NCBI GenBank assembly: GCA_946887295.1
Contig: CAMPKP010000009.1
Location: 1 to 50,574, forward strand
DNA: 50,574 bases
Origin: an uncultured Gemmatimonadota bacterium
Lineage (GTDB): Bacteria > Gemmatimonadota > Gemmatimonadetes > Gemmatimonadales > GWC2-71-9
Direction of reading: 5' to 3'
Made by a program: the position numbers and the translations under genes. Positions 16,379 through 24,560 of the stretch are shown here, piece by piece. The number at the start of each line of letters is the position of its first letter. The first letter of the stretch is position 1. The notes beneath the pieces are model-generated. The model did no database searches. It was not told where the DNA came from and saw only the letters and a list, made by a program, of their open reading frames with translations.

Positions 16379-16699
16379 CTAGGGCCGGGGCCGGTCGAGC
16401 TGACCGGGCATCCAGCGGATTTCCTTCACCCGTCCCTGCCGGCCATCGTTGAGCCGGGCCAGGATCCGGGGTGTCATGAGGCTGAGCTCGTTGGCCCAGG
16501 CCGCGGTGGCGACCCTGACGCGCAACACGCCGTCGGGGGTCACCGATTCGGGCGCCGTCACGGCGGCGATCTGCGGCCCGACCAGCTCGGGCCATGCCTC
16601 GATCACCCCCGCCTGCTGGATCCGCTTGGCGAAGCCGGAGCGGCGCAGATAGCTCGCCAGCGCGTCGGCGAGCGAGGCCGGCGGTCGCTTGTCGGTCAT
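16379..16699 (-). CDS. DciA/DUF721-like protein
   Basis: A 106-residue protein with the DUF721 (DciA) pattern: a KH-like fold, here SLADALASYLRRSGFAKRIQ, VIEAWPELVGPQIAAVTAPE, then LRVRVATAAWANELSLMTPR. In bacteria lacking DnaC or DnaI, DciA helps load the replicative helicase; the family also includes related nucleic-acid-binding proteins. The context between recF and gyrB is the classical position. The start overlaps the recF stop by 4 bases. The basic C-terminal end (RWMPGQLDRPRP) is short. Family call good; helicase loading is inferred from relatives. Confidence 0.85.
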   Translation of the reverse strand: MTDKRPPASLADALASYLRRSGFAKRIQQAGVIEAWPELVGPQIAAVTAPESVTPDGVLRVRVATAAWANELSLMTPRILARLNDGRQGRVKEIRWMPGQLDRPRP

Positions 16700-17784
16700 G
16701 CCGTGGGGCGGGGGCCCGCCACTCTGCCGTCAGTCACCGACCAGACCTCCAGTCCCAGGCCCCGGGGCAGCTCCTCGGGGCGCGGAGCGGTGAGAAATAC
16801 CTGGCGCTCCTCGGGCCCGATGAGCCGGGAGACCAGGCGGTCACGCCGCTCACCGTCCAGCTCGGCGAAGACGTCGTCGAGCAGCAGCGCCGGCTCGGTC
16901 TCGCGTGCCTCGCGCAGCGTCGCCAGCTCCAGGAGCTTGAGCGCGACCGCGGCGCTCCGTTGCTGGCCGGTTGATCCGTACTCCCGGATCGGCGTCCCCG
17001 CGATCTCGAGCCGCAGGTCGTCACGGTGCGGGCCGACCGTCGAGACGGAGCGGGCCCGGTCCGCCGGCTGGGCTTCGCTCAGCGCCTGGACCCACGCGCC
17101 TGGGTCGGCCAGCTCCGGCGCGCCCCGGTAGCTCAGTCCCGCGAGGCCCCGCTCGCCCATGCACTCGAGCTCGGCGGCGAACCGCTCCCGGGCCTGCCGG
17201 ACCCACCGCTCGCGGGCCGCCACGATCTCCGCACCGGCAGCGGCGAGCGGCGCATCGAAGGCCCAGGCCAGCTCGGCGCGGCCCTGACGGAGCGCGCTGT
17301 TCCGTTGCGCCAGCGCCGCTCGAAACCGGCCGAGCGCCCGCAGGTACCCCCGGTCGGCCAGCGACAGCAATCGATCCAGGTACTGGCGCCGAAGCGCGGC
17401 GGGACCGGAGGCGAGATCCACATCGCCGGGAAGAAAGACCACCGCCAGCCAGTGACCCACGGCCTCCGTAAGGCGCTCGGGCTCGGCGCCGTCCAGCAGG
17501 ATCCGCTTTCGCCGCCCCGAAGGCAGGTACCCCGCCGCGAGCGTGGCGACCGCCGACTCCTCGACCGAGGCCTCCAGGTGGAATCCCGGCGAGGTGAACC
17601 CCGTGATTTCCTGATCCGGTGCTCCCCGGAACGAGCGGAAGAGCACCGGGTAGTACACCGCCTCGAGGAAGTTCGTCTTTCCCTGCGCGTTGGCGCCGAG
17701 CAGGGCGATCCCGCGGTCCGGCAGCGCGCAATCGAGGTCCGCCAGGTTCCTGAAGCCGCGTGCCATCAGACGGCGGAGGCGCAC
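16696..17784 (-). CDS. recF: DNA replication and repair protein RecF
   Basis: A 362-residue SMC-like ATPase that helps load RecA at single-strand gaps. The Walker A motif GANAQGKT is at residues 30-37, preceded by the typical RLMARGFRNLADLDCALP. The ABC-type signature region is EYGSTGQQRSAAVALKLLEL, and Walker B with D-loop is PALLLDDVFAELDGERR. The GTG start overlaps the TAG of the upstream lipoprotein gene (TAGTG), which supports it; an alternative ATG is at 17763. Neither dnaA nor dnaN is upstream, unlike the usual dnaA-dnaN-recF-gyrB order, so this is a partial replication cluster. Confidence 0.96.
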   Translation of the reverse strand: MRLRRLMARGFRNLADLDCALPDRGIALLGANAQGKTNFLEAVYYPVLFRSFRGAPDQEITGFTSPGFHLEASVEESAVATLAAGYLPSGRRKRILLDGAEPERLTEAVGHWLAVVFLPGDVDLASGPAALRRQYLDRLLSLADRGYLRALGRFRAALAQRNSALRQGRAELAWAFDAPLAAAGAEIVAARERWVRQARERFAAELECMGERGLAGLSYRGAPELADPGAWVQALSEAQPADRARSVSTVGPHRDDLRLEIAGTPIREYGSTGQQRSAAVALKLLELATLREARETEPALLLDDVFAELDGERRDRLVSRLIGPEERQVFLTAPRPEELPRGLGLEVWSVTDGRVAGPRPTA

Positions 17785-18197
17785 TACTGGATCGTGAGGC
17801 GGCGCGAGACCGTCGGACCGACGTTGCCGATCACGTCCACCCCGAACACCCCCAAGGTGACCGTCCGGCCGCTGAGGCCGATGGTCGGAAAGCTGAGCGC
17901 GAAGTTGAAGGTGTCCACGCCGCCGGCGGCGAGGGGGAGATAGCTCAGGTTCGCGCCCTCGACTTCGATGTAGACCGTATCGACCCCACTGGAATCCATC
18001 GTGCGGGCGCCGATGATGAACGTGTCACCCTCGGTCAGCGTCGTGTCCAGGGCCGGTGGATCTATGTGGCTGGTCGGGCCCACCCTGTCCTCGGGATCGG
18101 TCTCGAACGTCAGCCGCTCCCGCTCATCACACCCCATGAGCAGGGCCACCAACACCCCCCAGATGGCCTTTGCGGGCATCCCCAAAAATAACCGCAT
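17784..18197 (-). CDS. Lipoprotein of unknown function
   Basis: A 137-residue protein with a lipoprotein signal: a hydrophobic run AIWGVLVALLMGC, in which LMGC is the lipobox and the cysteine is residue 23. The mature part is beta-rich, with segments such as TFIIGARTMDSSGVDTVYIE and RTVTLGVFGVDVIGNVGPTV, resembling an Ig-like or fibronectin-like single domain. No catalytic motif is seen. The ATG at 18197 is chosen because it directly precedes the signal sequence. Its stop overlaps the recF start by one base, so the two are translationally coupled, an odd pairing of an envelope protein with a repair protein. Confidence 0.65.
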   Translation of the reverse strand: MRLFLGMPAKAIWGVLVALLMGCDERERLTFETDPEDRVGPTSHIDPPALDTTLTEGDTFIIGARTMDSSGVDTVYIEVEGANLSYLPLAAGGVDTFNFALSFPTIGLSGRTVTLGVFGVDVIGNVGPTVSRRLTIQ

Positions 18198-18228
18198 GGG
18201 AGGGCGAAATGCAGGTCCAGTTCTAGAC

Positions 18229-19011
18229 TTACGCCCCCTGGAAGGCGGGCTTCCGCTTGGCCAGGAACGCCGCTGTTCCCTCCCGCATGTCGGCGGTCCC
18301 GGAGAGCAGGCCGAAGAGGTTGGCCTCGAGCAGCAGGGCCTCGTCCATCCCGACATCGAGGCCGGCGTCCACCGCTTCAAGGCAGGCCCCGACGGCGAGT
18401 GGGCCGTTCTCGAGGATCGAGCGGAGAAGCTGCTCGCTTTCGGCCAGGAGGCGATCCGCCCCCACCACCCGGTTCACCAGCCCGATCCGGTACGCCTCCT
18501 GGGCGTCGATCATCTGACCGGTCAGCAACAGCTCGAGGGCCCGGCCCTTGCCGACCAGCCGCGGCAGCCGAACGGTCCCTCCGTAGCCGGGAGCGATCCC
18601 CAGCTTCACCTCGGGCTGGCCGAAGCGCGCCTGCTCGCTCGCCACCCGGAGATGGCAGGCCATCGCGAGCTCGCACCCGCCGCCGAGCGCGAAGCCGTTG
18701 ACCGCCGCGATCACCGGCTTTCCACAGCGCTCGAGGCTCCGGAAGACCCGCTGCCCCTCGAGGGCGCGAGCCTTGCCGTCCACCGCTCCCTGACCCGCGA
18801 TCTCTGCGATGTCCGCGCCGGCCACGAACGCCTTGGCCCCGGCGCCGGTGAGGATCGCACCCCGGACGGCGGGGTCTTTCTCGATCCTCGCCGCTGCGTC
18901 GCCCAGCTCCGCGATGACCTCCGCGTTGAGGGCGTTGAGCTTGTCGGGGCGATTGATGGTGACCGTGGCGACGGCGTCGCGAATCTCGAAGAGAATGCTG
19001 GCGTAGGACAT
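18229..19011 (-). CDS. Enoyl-CoA hydratase/isomerase family protein
   Basis: A 260-residue crotonase-fold protein. Both catalytic glutamates of enoyl-CoA hydratases are present, in GGGCELAMACH and FGQPEVKLG, together with the CoA-binding and oxyanion-hole segment KAFVAGADIAEIAG and the GYGGTVRLPRLVGKGRALEL region. It should hydrate 2-enoyl-CoA to 3-hydroxyacyl-CoA in fatty acid oxidation or a related pathway. The ATG at 19011 gives a standard N-terminus (MSYASILFEIRDAVATVTIN). It lies 31 bases before the lipoprotein-recF genes and is divergent from mtnA. The exact substrate cannot be told. Confidence 0.93.
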   Translation of the reverse strand: MSYASILFEIRDAVATVTINRPDKLNALNAEVIAELGDAAARIEKDPAVRGAILTGAGAKAFVAGADIAEIAGQGAVDGKARALEGQRVFRSLERCGKPVIAAVNGFALGGGCELAMACHLRVASEQARFGQPEVKLGIAPGYGGTVRLPRLVGKGRALELLLTGQMIDAQEAYRIGLVNRVVGADRLLAESEQLLRSILENGPLAVGACLEAVDAGLDVGMDEALLLEANLFGLLSGTADMREGTAAFLAKRKPAFQGA

Positions 19012-19127
19012 GGTCGTCGTGGCTCGGAGTCCGAAGGATTCGAACGAGGTACCTGGGGGTGGGCGCAAACCTAACCGATCCGCCGGTGGACCGGCGACCC
19101 GGCGGCCCATCCCCGCGGGGCCGGCAG

Positions 19128-19133
19128 TATCTT
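19128..19133 (+). promoter_or_regulatory. Probable -10 element of mtnA (leaderless)
   Basis: TATCTT lies six bases (all C) before the mtnA ATG at 19140. Transcription from it would begin at or beside the start codon, and no ribosome binding site is seen. No good -35 is visible. Confidence 0.4.
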
Positions 19134-19139
19134 CCCCCC

Positions 19140-20147
19140 ATGCAACTTCCCAACCCGATCTCGTGGACTCCCGAGGGCCGGATCAGGCTGCTCGATCAGA
19201 CGCTGCTGCCCTCCGAAGAGCGGTATCTCGTCCTGGATTCGGTGGAGTCGGTAGCGGAGGCGATCAGGACCCTGCGGGTGAGGGGCGCGCCGCTCATCGG
19301 CATCGCGGCCGCGATGGGCGTGGCGCTGGTGGGCGGAGCCGGCCTGGAGCAGGTGCGCTCCGCGGTGGTGACGCTCGGCGCGACTCGCCCCACCGCGGTG
19401 AATCTGCACTGGGCGCTGGGTCGGATGCAGCGCCGTGCCGAACGCGCGGTGCTCGCCGGTGAGGGGCTGGAGTCCGCGCTCCGCGCCGAGGCGCAGGCCA
19501 TCTGGGACGAGGACCGAGCCATGTGTGAGCGGATCGGCGCGCTCGGAGCGCCGCTCATCCCGAGCGGTGGGACCGTGGGAACGATCTGCAACGCCGGCGC
19601 GCTCGCCACCGGCGGCATCGGTACCGCGCTCGCCCCGATCTACCATCTGCACCGCAAGGGGCGCGGTCCCCGGGTGGTGGTGCCGGAGACCCGCCCGCTG
19701 CTTCAGGGCAGCCGCCTCACCGCCTGGGAGCTGAGCCGCGCCGGTGTGGAGTGCACCCTCATCGCCGACGGTATGATCGCGAGCCGGCTTCGGCTGGGCG
19801 ACGTGGCCTGCGTGCTGGTCGGCGCCGACCGGATCGCCGCCAACGGCGACGTCGCCAACAAGATCGGCACCTACGGGCTGGCCCTCGCCGCGAAAGCGCA
19901 CGGCGTGCCGCTCTACGTCCTGGCTCCGACCTCGACCGTCGATACCGCCATCCCCGACGGCGCCTCGATTCCCATCGAGCAGCGCGCGCCGGAGGAGGTT
20001 GCCGAGTGGCGGGGCGTGCGCGCCGCGGCCGCCGGCGTCGCGGTCTGGAATCCCGCGTTCGACGTCACCCCGGCGGAGCTGGTGACCGCGATCGTGACCG
20101 ACCGGGGTGTGGTGCCGCCCGCCCAGATCTCCCGCCTCATGGACTGA
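19140..20147 (+). CDS. mtnA: Methylthioribose-1-phosphate isomerase
   Basis: A 335-residue enzyme of the methionine salvage pathway, converting 5-methylthioribose-1-phosphate to methylthioribulose-1-phosphate. It has the eIF2B-alpha-like fold. Visible hallmarks are TLRVRGAPLIGIAAAMGVAL, the catalytic cysteine in GTVGTICNAGALATGG, PETRPLLQGSRLTAWEL, and the catalytic Asp in VGADRIAANGDVANKIGTY. Its last base is the first base of the glpK ATG (TGATG), so the two form a coupled pair. No ribosome binding site precedes the ATG; a -10-like TATCTT six bases upstream suggests a leaderless mRNA. A ribose-1,5-bisphosphate isomerase is the main alternative, less likely given the motifs. Confidence 0.93.
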   Translation: MQLPNPISWTPEGRIRLLDQTLLPSEERYLVLDSVESVAEAIRTLRVRGAPLIGIAAAMGVALVGGAGLEQVRSAVVTLGATRPTAVNLHWALGRMQRRAERAVLAGEGLESALRAEAQAIWDEDRAMCERIGALGAPLIPSGGTVGTICNAGALATGGIGTALAPIYHLHRKGRGPRVVVPETRPLLQGSRLTAWELSRAGVECTLIADGMIASRLRLGDVACVLVGADRIAANGDVANKIGTYGLALAAKAHGVPLYVLAPTSTVDTAIPDGASIPIEQRAPEEVAEWRGVRAAAAGVAVWNPAFDVTPAELVTAIVTDRGVVPPAQISRLMD

Positions 20148-21649
20148 TGTCCTCCATCCTGGCCCTCGACCAGGGCACCACCGGCTCGACCGCCCTCGTC
20201 ATCCATCAGGATGGCTCCGTGCTGGGCCGGGGTTACCGGGAGTTCACCCAGTATTTCCCCCAGCTCGGCTGGGTCGAGCACGATCCTGAAGAGATCTTTC
20301 GCGTCTCGCTCGAGGCGATCGGCGAGGCGCTGGCCTCGAGCGGGGAGCGGCCGGCGGGGCTGGGCATCGCCAACCAGCGCGAGACCGTCGTCCTCTGGGA
20401 TCGGCGCACGCTGGCTCCCGTCGCGCCGGCGATCGTATGGCAGGACCGGCGGACCAGCGCCCGGTGCACCGAGCTTCGGGAGTCCGGCGCCGAGACGCTG
20501 CTCCGCGAGCGCACCGGCCTGGTTGCGGATCCGTACTTCTCCGCCACCAAGCTGGAGTGGCTGCTTCGCGATCCGGCGACCGGTCGCAGGGCCGCACGGG
20601 GCGAGCTCGCGGCTGGGACGGTCGAGAGCTGGCTGGTGGCCCGTCTCACCGGCGGCCGAGTGCATGTCACCGACCACACCAATGCGAGTCGTACCCTGCT
20701 GTACGGCCTGAGGAGCAGGGGCTGGGACTCCGAGCTCCTCACTCTCTTCGGGGTGCCTGCCGAGATTCTTCCACGCATCGTCGACTCGGCGGAGGTCGTC
20801 GGGGAGAGCGACGCGACGCTGCTCGGCTGCGCGCTGCCGATCGCCGGACTCGCGGGCGACCAGCAGGCGGCGCTCTTCGGCCAGGGGTGCTGTGCGCAGG
20901 GTCTGGCCAAGAATACGTACGGCACCGGCGCGTTCCTGCTGATCTACCGCGGCGACCAGGTTCCCGAGCCGCGCGACGGGGTGCTGGCGACGGCGGCCTG
21001 CGGCCCTCGCGGGGAGCCCGCCTACGCCCTGGAGGGCAGCGTCTTCGTGGCCGGCGCCGCGATCCAGTGGCTCCGTGACGGTCTCGGTCTCCTCGGCGCG
21101 GCCTACGAGTCCGAGGCGATGGCCCGAAGTGTCGCCGACAGCGGCGGGGTACACTTCGTGCCGGCCTTCGTGGGCCTGGGAACGCCCCACTGGGAGCCGG
21201 AGGCGCGCGGCACCATCACGGGGCTCACCCGCGGCACGACCCGGGCGCACCTCGTGCGGGCCGCGCTGGAGGCGATCGCCTTCAGCAGCGCCGAGCTGCT
21301 CGCCGCCATGGCCGGAGCGGAAGGGCTGGAGATCCCGGCGCTCCGCGCCGATGGCGGCGCCGCGGCGAACGACTGGCTGATGCAGGAGCAGGCCGATGTC
21401 CTGGGAGTGCCGGTGGAGCGGCCGGACATGATCGAGACCACCGCGCTCGGGGCCGCGGGTCTCGCCGGGATCGCGCTGGGCGTCTGGCGCACCAGCGAGG
21501 AGTTTCTTTCGCGGCGCCGTTTCACCCGCTTCGAGCCGCAGATCGGGCCCGGGGAACGTGCCCGGCGGCTCGCCGGCTGGCGCAGGTCGGTGGACGCCGC
21601 GCTGGGGTGGGCGAGAGCCGCTTACCCCTCGGGGACCGCCGCCCCGTGA
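20147..21649 (+). CDS. glpK: Glycerol kinase
   Basis: A 500-residue FGGY-family sugar kinase. The N-terminal phosphate-binding motif LALDQGTTGSTALV (Asp8) is present, then GIANQRETVVLWDRRTLAPV and IVWQDRRTS with the glycerol-binding Arg-Glu region, GLAGDQQAALFGQGCCAQG with the catalytic Asp, and the ATP-binding RADGGAAANDWLMQEQADVL. These are characteristic of GlpK, which makes glycerol-3-phosphate from glycerol and ATP. It starts on the last base of the mtnA stop codon. Its 3' end overlaps the convergent cytochrome gene by 28 bases. No glycerol facilitator or dehydrogenase gene is adjacent. Confidence 0.95.
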   Translation: MSSILALDQGTTGSTALVIHQDGSVLGRGYREFTQYFPQLGWVEHDPEEIFRVSLEAIGEALASSGERPAGLGIANQRETVVLWDRRTLAPVAPAIVWQDRRTSARCTELRESGAETLLRERTGLVADPYFSATKLEWLLRDPATGRRAARGELAAGTVESWLVARLTGGRVHVTDHTNASRTLLYGLRSRGWDSELLTLFGVPAEILPRIVDSAEVVGESDATLLGCALPIAGLAGDQQAALFGQGCCAQGLAKNTYGTGAFLLIYRGDQVPEPRDGVLATAACGPRGEPAYALEGSVFVAGAAIQWLRDGLGLLGAAYESEAMARSVADSGGVHFVPAFVGLGTPHWEPEARGTITGLTRGTTRAHLVRAALEAIAFSSAELLAAMAGAEGLEIPALRADGGAAANDWLMQEQADVLGVPVERPDMIETTALGAAGLAGIALGVWRTSEEFLSRRRFTRFEPQIGPGERARRLAGWRRSVDAALGWARAAYPSGTAAP

Positions 21650-23058
21650 CATGCGGTGCACATCGATGGGTTCTTCCGCCGCAGAGTTCCAGGGTCGAAG
21701 CCGGGGCCATGTGGATTGAAGCGCCGCCCGCCTTGGGCGGAGTGGCAGGTCAGACAGTCGCGCTCGGAATGGCAGGAGACGCAGCTCTCCAGGCTTTGGC
21801 GCGCCGCCTGGCCGTGGTTGAGGAGAAACGAGCCCTTCGCGTCGTGATATCCTGCTCCCCGGAGTCCGTCCCTCGAGCCGAGGCCGGCGCTCACGTGGCA
21901 GTTCGCGCAGAACTGCGACTGATTGTGGCAGTCGGCGCAGGAGTTGTCGCGGGTGTAAGCGGCGGCCGGGTGAGTGGTCAGGAACCCGGCTGGATGGTAG
22001 CCCGGGGAGGCGTCGGCGGCATCCGGCCTGTGGCAGCTCAGGCACTGCGGCCGCGCATGGCAGGTGCTGCAGCTCTGCGGGCGCGACGAGGCCGCGTCGG
22101 CGTGAGTGTCCGAGAAGTCGAGTCCGTGGGTGGCGGGGCGCTCCCGCTCGATCCGGGCTCCGCGGCCGCGTCCTGGTGCCGCCGCCGGAATAGCCGCAGT
22201 GGCCACCGGCGATCCGGCGTGGCAGGCGAGGCAACTCTCCTGCGTATGACAGGTGGCGCACGCAATCGCCTGCCTGCGAGCCTGATCGCCGTGCCGTCGT
22301 ACGAACTCGGGGTCCTGGTGACTCGGGGGGGCACGAAGCTCGGCGCGGTGCGCCAGCGAGCGCTCGTCGGGCCCGAGCGCCTGTATCGCCGGCACCTCGG
22401 GTGCATTCACGTGACACTCGGTGCAGAAGTCCCGTGCATGGCAGGTGGCACAGGAGGCCGACACACCCGTGCGCCCTGTACGGGCCTGCTGTCCGTGCCC
22501 CGCCTCGATGAATCCCGGCGTGCGGTGTGAGGGAGGTGCGGGGAACCGGCTCACGTCGGCGCGGCTCAGACCGGCGGCCTGTACGAGAGGCACATGACAG
22601 GCGGCACAGGCGCTGTCGGGCGCTGCCAGGTGCTCGGCTGAGATGCCGTGGCAGTCGAGGCAGTTGCGAACGACCGCCCGGCGCACCTGCATCGGATCCG
22701 CGCCCGACTCGGCATGGCAGGCGCGACATTGCAGCGTCGAGTCGGGCGCCGTGGCCCGCCGGACGTCCTCGGCGTGGGCGGCATGGGTGAAGCGGAGGTT
22801 GCTCGCTCGCGCCGCCGTTGGGGGACTCCAATCGACCTCCGGCTCGACGCTACCGTCGTGGCACGTGGTGCAATCGGCTTTGGCCGGCCAGACGGCGCGC
22901 TGCGGCTCGCTCGTTCCTGCATGACATCCGGCGCAGGTGGGGAAGAGCTCGCGGTGCTGCCAATGGTCGAAGCGGTCCTGGAGGCCCCGCGCGACCGCGG
23001 AGCCGCCCACCACCGAGCCGAGGCCCAATACGAGCGCGAGCCAAGGGCGGATTTTCAC
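21622..23058 (-). CDS. Periplasmic 16-heme c-type cytochrome
   Basis: A 478-residue protein with a signal peptide (MKIRPWLALVLGLGSVVGGS, ending near AVA) and sixteen CXXCH heme-attachment motifs spread over the whole chain, from CAGCH near residue 42 to CTACH near the C-terminus; several are paired (SCATCHARD/CTECH, ACATCH/CLACH, CSTCH/CLSCH, CADCH/CANCH, CVSCH/CLTCH). Many isolated histidines could be distal ligands. Length and heme density (about one per 30 residues) fit electron-wire cytochromes. No membrane anchor follows the signal peptide. The start overlaps the beta-barrel gene's stop by 4 bases. In context it would be the periplasmic partner of the barrel, as MtrA is of MtrB, but the sequence does not look like a close MtrA homologue by eye. 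Confidence 0.92.
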   Translation of the reverse strand: MKIRPWLALVLGLGSVVGGSAVARGLQDRFDHWQHRELFPTCAGCHAGTSEPQRAVWPAKADCTTCHDGSVEPEVDWSPPTAARASNLRFTHAAHAEDVRRATAPDSTLQCRACHAESGADPMQVRRAVVRNCLDCHGISAEHLAAPDSACAACHVPLVQAAGLSRADVSRFPAPPSHRTPGFIEAGHGQQARTGRTGVSASCATCHARDFCTECHVNAPEVPAIQALGPDERSLAHRAELRAPPSHQDPEFVRRHGDQARRQAIACATCHTQESCLACHAGSPVATAAIPAAAPGRGRGARIERERPATHGLDFSDTHADAASSRPQSCSTCHARPQCLSCHRPDAADASPGYHPAGFLTTHPAAAYTRDNSCADCHNQSQFCANCHVSAGLGSRDGLRGAGYHDAKGSFLLNHGQAARQSLESCVSCHSERDCLTCHSAQGGRRFNPHGPGFDPGTLRRKNPSMCTACHGAAVPEG

Positions 23059-24560
23059 GGTACCCCCACCCGAGGGCGGCGCAGGGCCGGAGGGAGCGGC
23101 ACGGCATCGGCATCGCTCCGGAAGAGCAGCGTGACGCGCGCATGCAGCCTGGTCTGGTTCCAGTCGAACGCGGCCGCGTCGGGCCGGTCACGGCCCTCCG
23201 AGTAGCGCGCCCCGCCGATCGCGACCTGCAGATGGCTTGCCGGTCTCCACTCGGCATCGAGACCGACCACGTCGACCGAGGCGTCCTCGAACCGAAACTC
23301 GAGCGGCCGGTCGAGGGTCGATCCGTACCCGGTGAGGGAGAGCGTCACGGTAGGGAGCCATGTGACCGAGCCTTCGAAGCCGTTGGAGGAGGCGCCGGGG
23401 CCGTACTCCTCTCGGTAGCCCGCGTCGATCCGCCATGCTGCAGAGGGGCTGTAGCTGGCCCCCACCCCCAGCCGCCAGCCGTCATCGTCCACATCGACGA
23501 GCGGAGTCTCGGTCTCCGTATTGGAGAAGGCGTACCGCTCCAATCGGCCTCGCAGCTCGACGCCTCGAACCGGCCGGACCCACACCGCGGTGTTCACCGC
23601 GTGATAGGGAACCGGACTGAATGCGCCCCAGATCGTCCAGAGGTCGAAGTGGGGCCGGTATTGTCTCAATCCCCCGGCGACCGTCATCCACGATGTCTGG
23701 TAGCGCACCAGCGCGTCGGCGTTACCCACCCAGCTGTTCGCCAGATCGTAGTCGATCCCCGCGGCCACGCTCCAGCGCTCCACCGGGCGGAAGTCCACCG
23801 TGAGCGCGGCGCGCTCCGACACGAAATTCCGGGTTTCCCGGTCCACCTCGCGCTGGTACTCCACCCGCAGGTCACCCAGCCGGGCGGTGTACCCGAGGGC
23901 GCCGCCGGCCACGAGCTGACGGCGCCGCGGTTGAAAATCGTCCAGCGGGTTCAGCGCAGGGCTGGTCACCGGCAGCGCGGTGGTGCGGGCGAGTCCCAGC
24001 CCCGCATAGGCGTCCGCCTCGAGACCGGAGCGACCGATCCGGGCGCGGGCGCGGGCCCCATCGAACCCGATGATCCCCAGCCGGGAGAGCAGGAGCTGGC
24101 GTCCCGCGCGGGCGGTAAAGCGCCGGTGGGCGTACTCCGCGTAGCCCTCGACCAGCTGGACCGCAGGGTCGGTGCCTGGCCAGGCGTCGTCGTCGCCGAG
24201 GTCGAGCCCGAGACGCCCATGCACGCGTGCGCTCAGGCCCCGGACGCCGATTCCCCAGAGCGTGAGATCGGCGGTGGTGACCATCGGACCGCCCTCCAGA
24301 CGGTCTCCGGGCCGAAAGAAGAAGCAGTAGGCACTGCCGGGCGGGCAGCGAACGGCGAATCCCCCCGGAGCTCGCGGCCCCCCGGTGGGTCCGGTGATCA
24401 CCTGGCCGACCGGAACGCTGTCCGCCGTCACCCCGCGGTACGTTACCCGCTGTGCCCTCGAATCGAGGCGCAGTCGGTATCCCTGGGCGTCGGCGTCGCT
24501 CCAGCCGAGGCCGATGAGCACGATCCCGAGCGCGAGGGAGCCACCGAGGGGCCGGCTCAC
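23055..24560 (-). CDS. Outer-membrane beta-barrel protein between multiheme cytochromes
   Basis: A 501-residue protein with a signal peptide (ending near SDADA-QG) and no CXXCH motif. The rest shows alternating hydrophobic/polar strands with many aromatic residues and short turns, as in outer-membrane barrels: GRLGLDLGDDDAW, EGYAEYAHRRFTARAGRQLL, RYQTSWMTVAGGLRQYRPHF, GWRLGVGASYSPSAAWRIDA, TRLHARVTLLFR. Roughly 20 or more strands are possible. The last strand is followed by about 20 extra residues rather than ending in an aromatic residue. Two cysteines near residues 72-79 (CPPGSAYC) could form a disulfide. Both neighbours are multiheme cytochromes overlapping it by 4 bases, so an MtrB/PioB-like sheath role is inferred from context, not from sequence similarity. 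Confidence 0.8.
   Translation of the reverse strand: MSRPLGGSLALGIVLIGLGWSDADAQGYRLRLDSRAQRVTYRGVTADSVPVGQVITGPTGGPRAPGGFAVRCPPGSAYCFFFRPGDRLEGGPMVTTADLTLWGIGVRGLSARVHGRLGLDLGDDDAWPGTDPAVQLVEGYAEYAHRRFTARAGRQLLLSRLGIIGFDGARARARIGRSGLEADAYAGLGLARTTALPVTSPALNPLDDFQPRRRQLVAGGALGYTARLGDLRVEYQREVDRETRNFVSERAALTVDFRPVERWSVAAGIDYDLANSWVGNADALVRYQTSWMTVAGGLRQYRPHFDLWTIWGAFSPVPYHAVNTAVWVRPVRGVELRGRLERYAFSNTETETPLVDVDDDGWRLGVGASYSPSAAWRIDAGYREEYGPGASSNGFEGSVTWLPTVTLSLTGYGSTLDRPLEFRFEDASVDVVGLDAEWRPASHLQVAIGGARYSEGRDRPDAAAFDWNQTRLHARVTLLFRSDADAVPLPPALRRPRVGVP

Noticed and set aside
19913..22831. A 972-codon minus-strand open frame across mtnA, glpK and the cytochrome
   Set aside because: It contains no CXXCH motifs in the cytochrome part and is antisense to mtnA and glpK. 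The real cytochrome frame has sixteen motifs.
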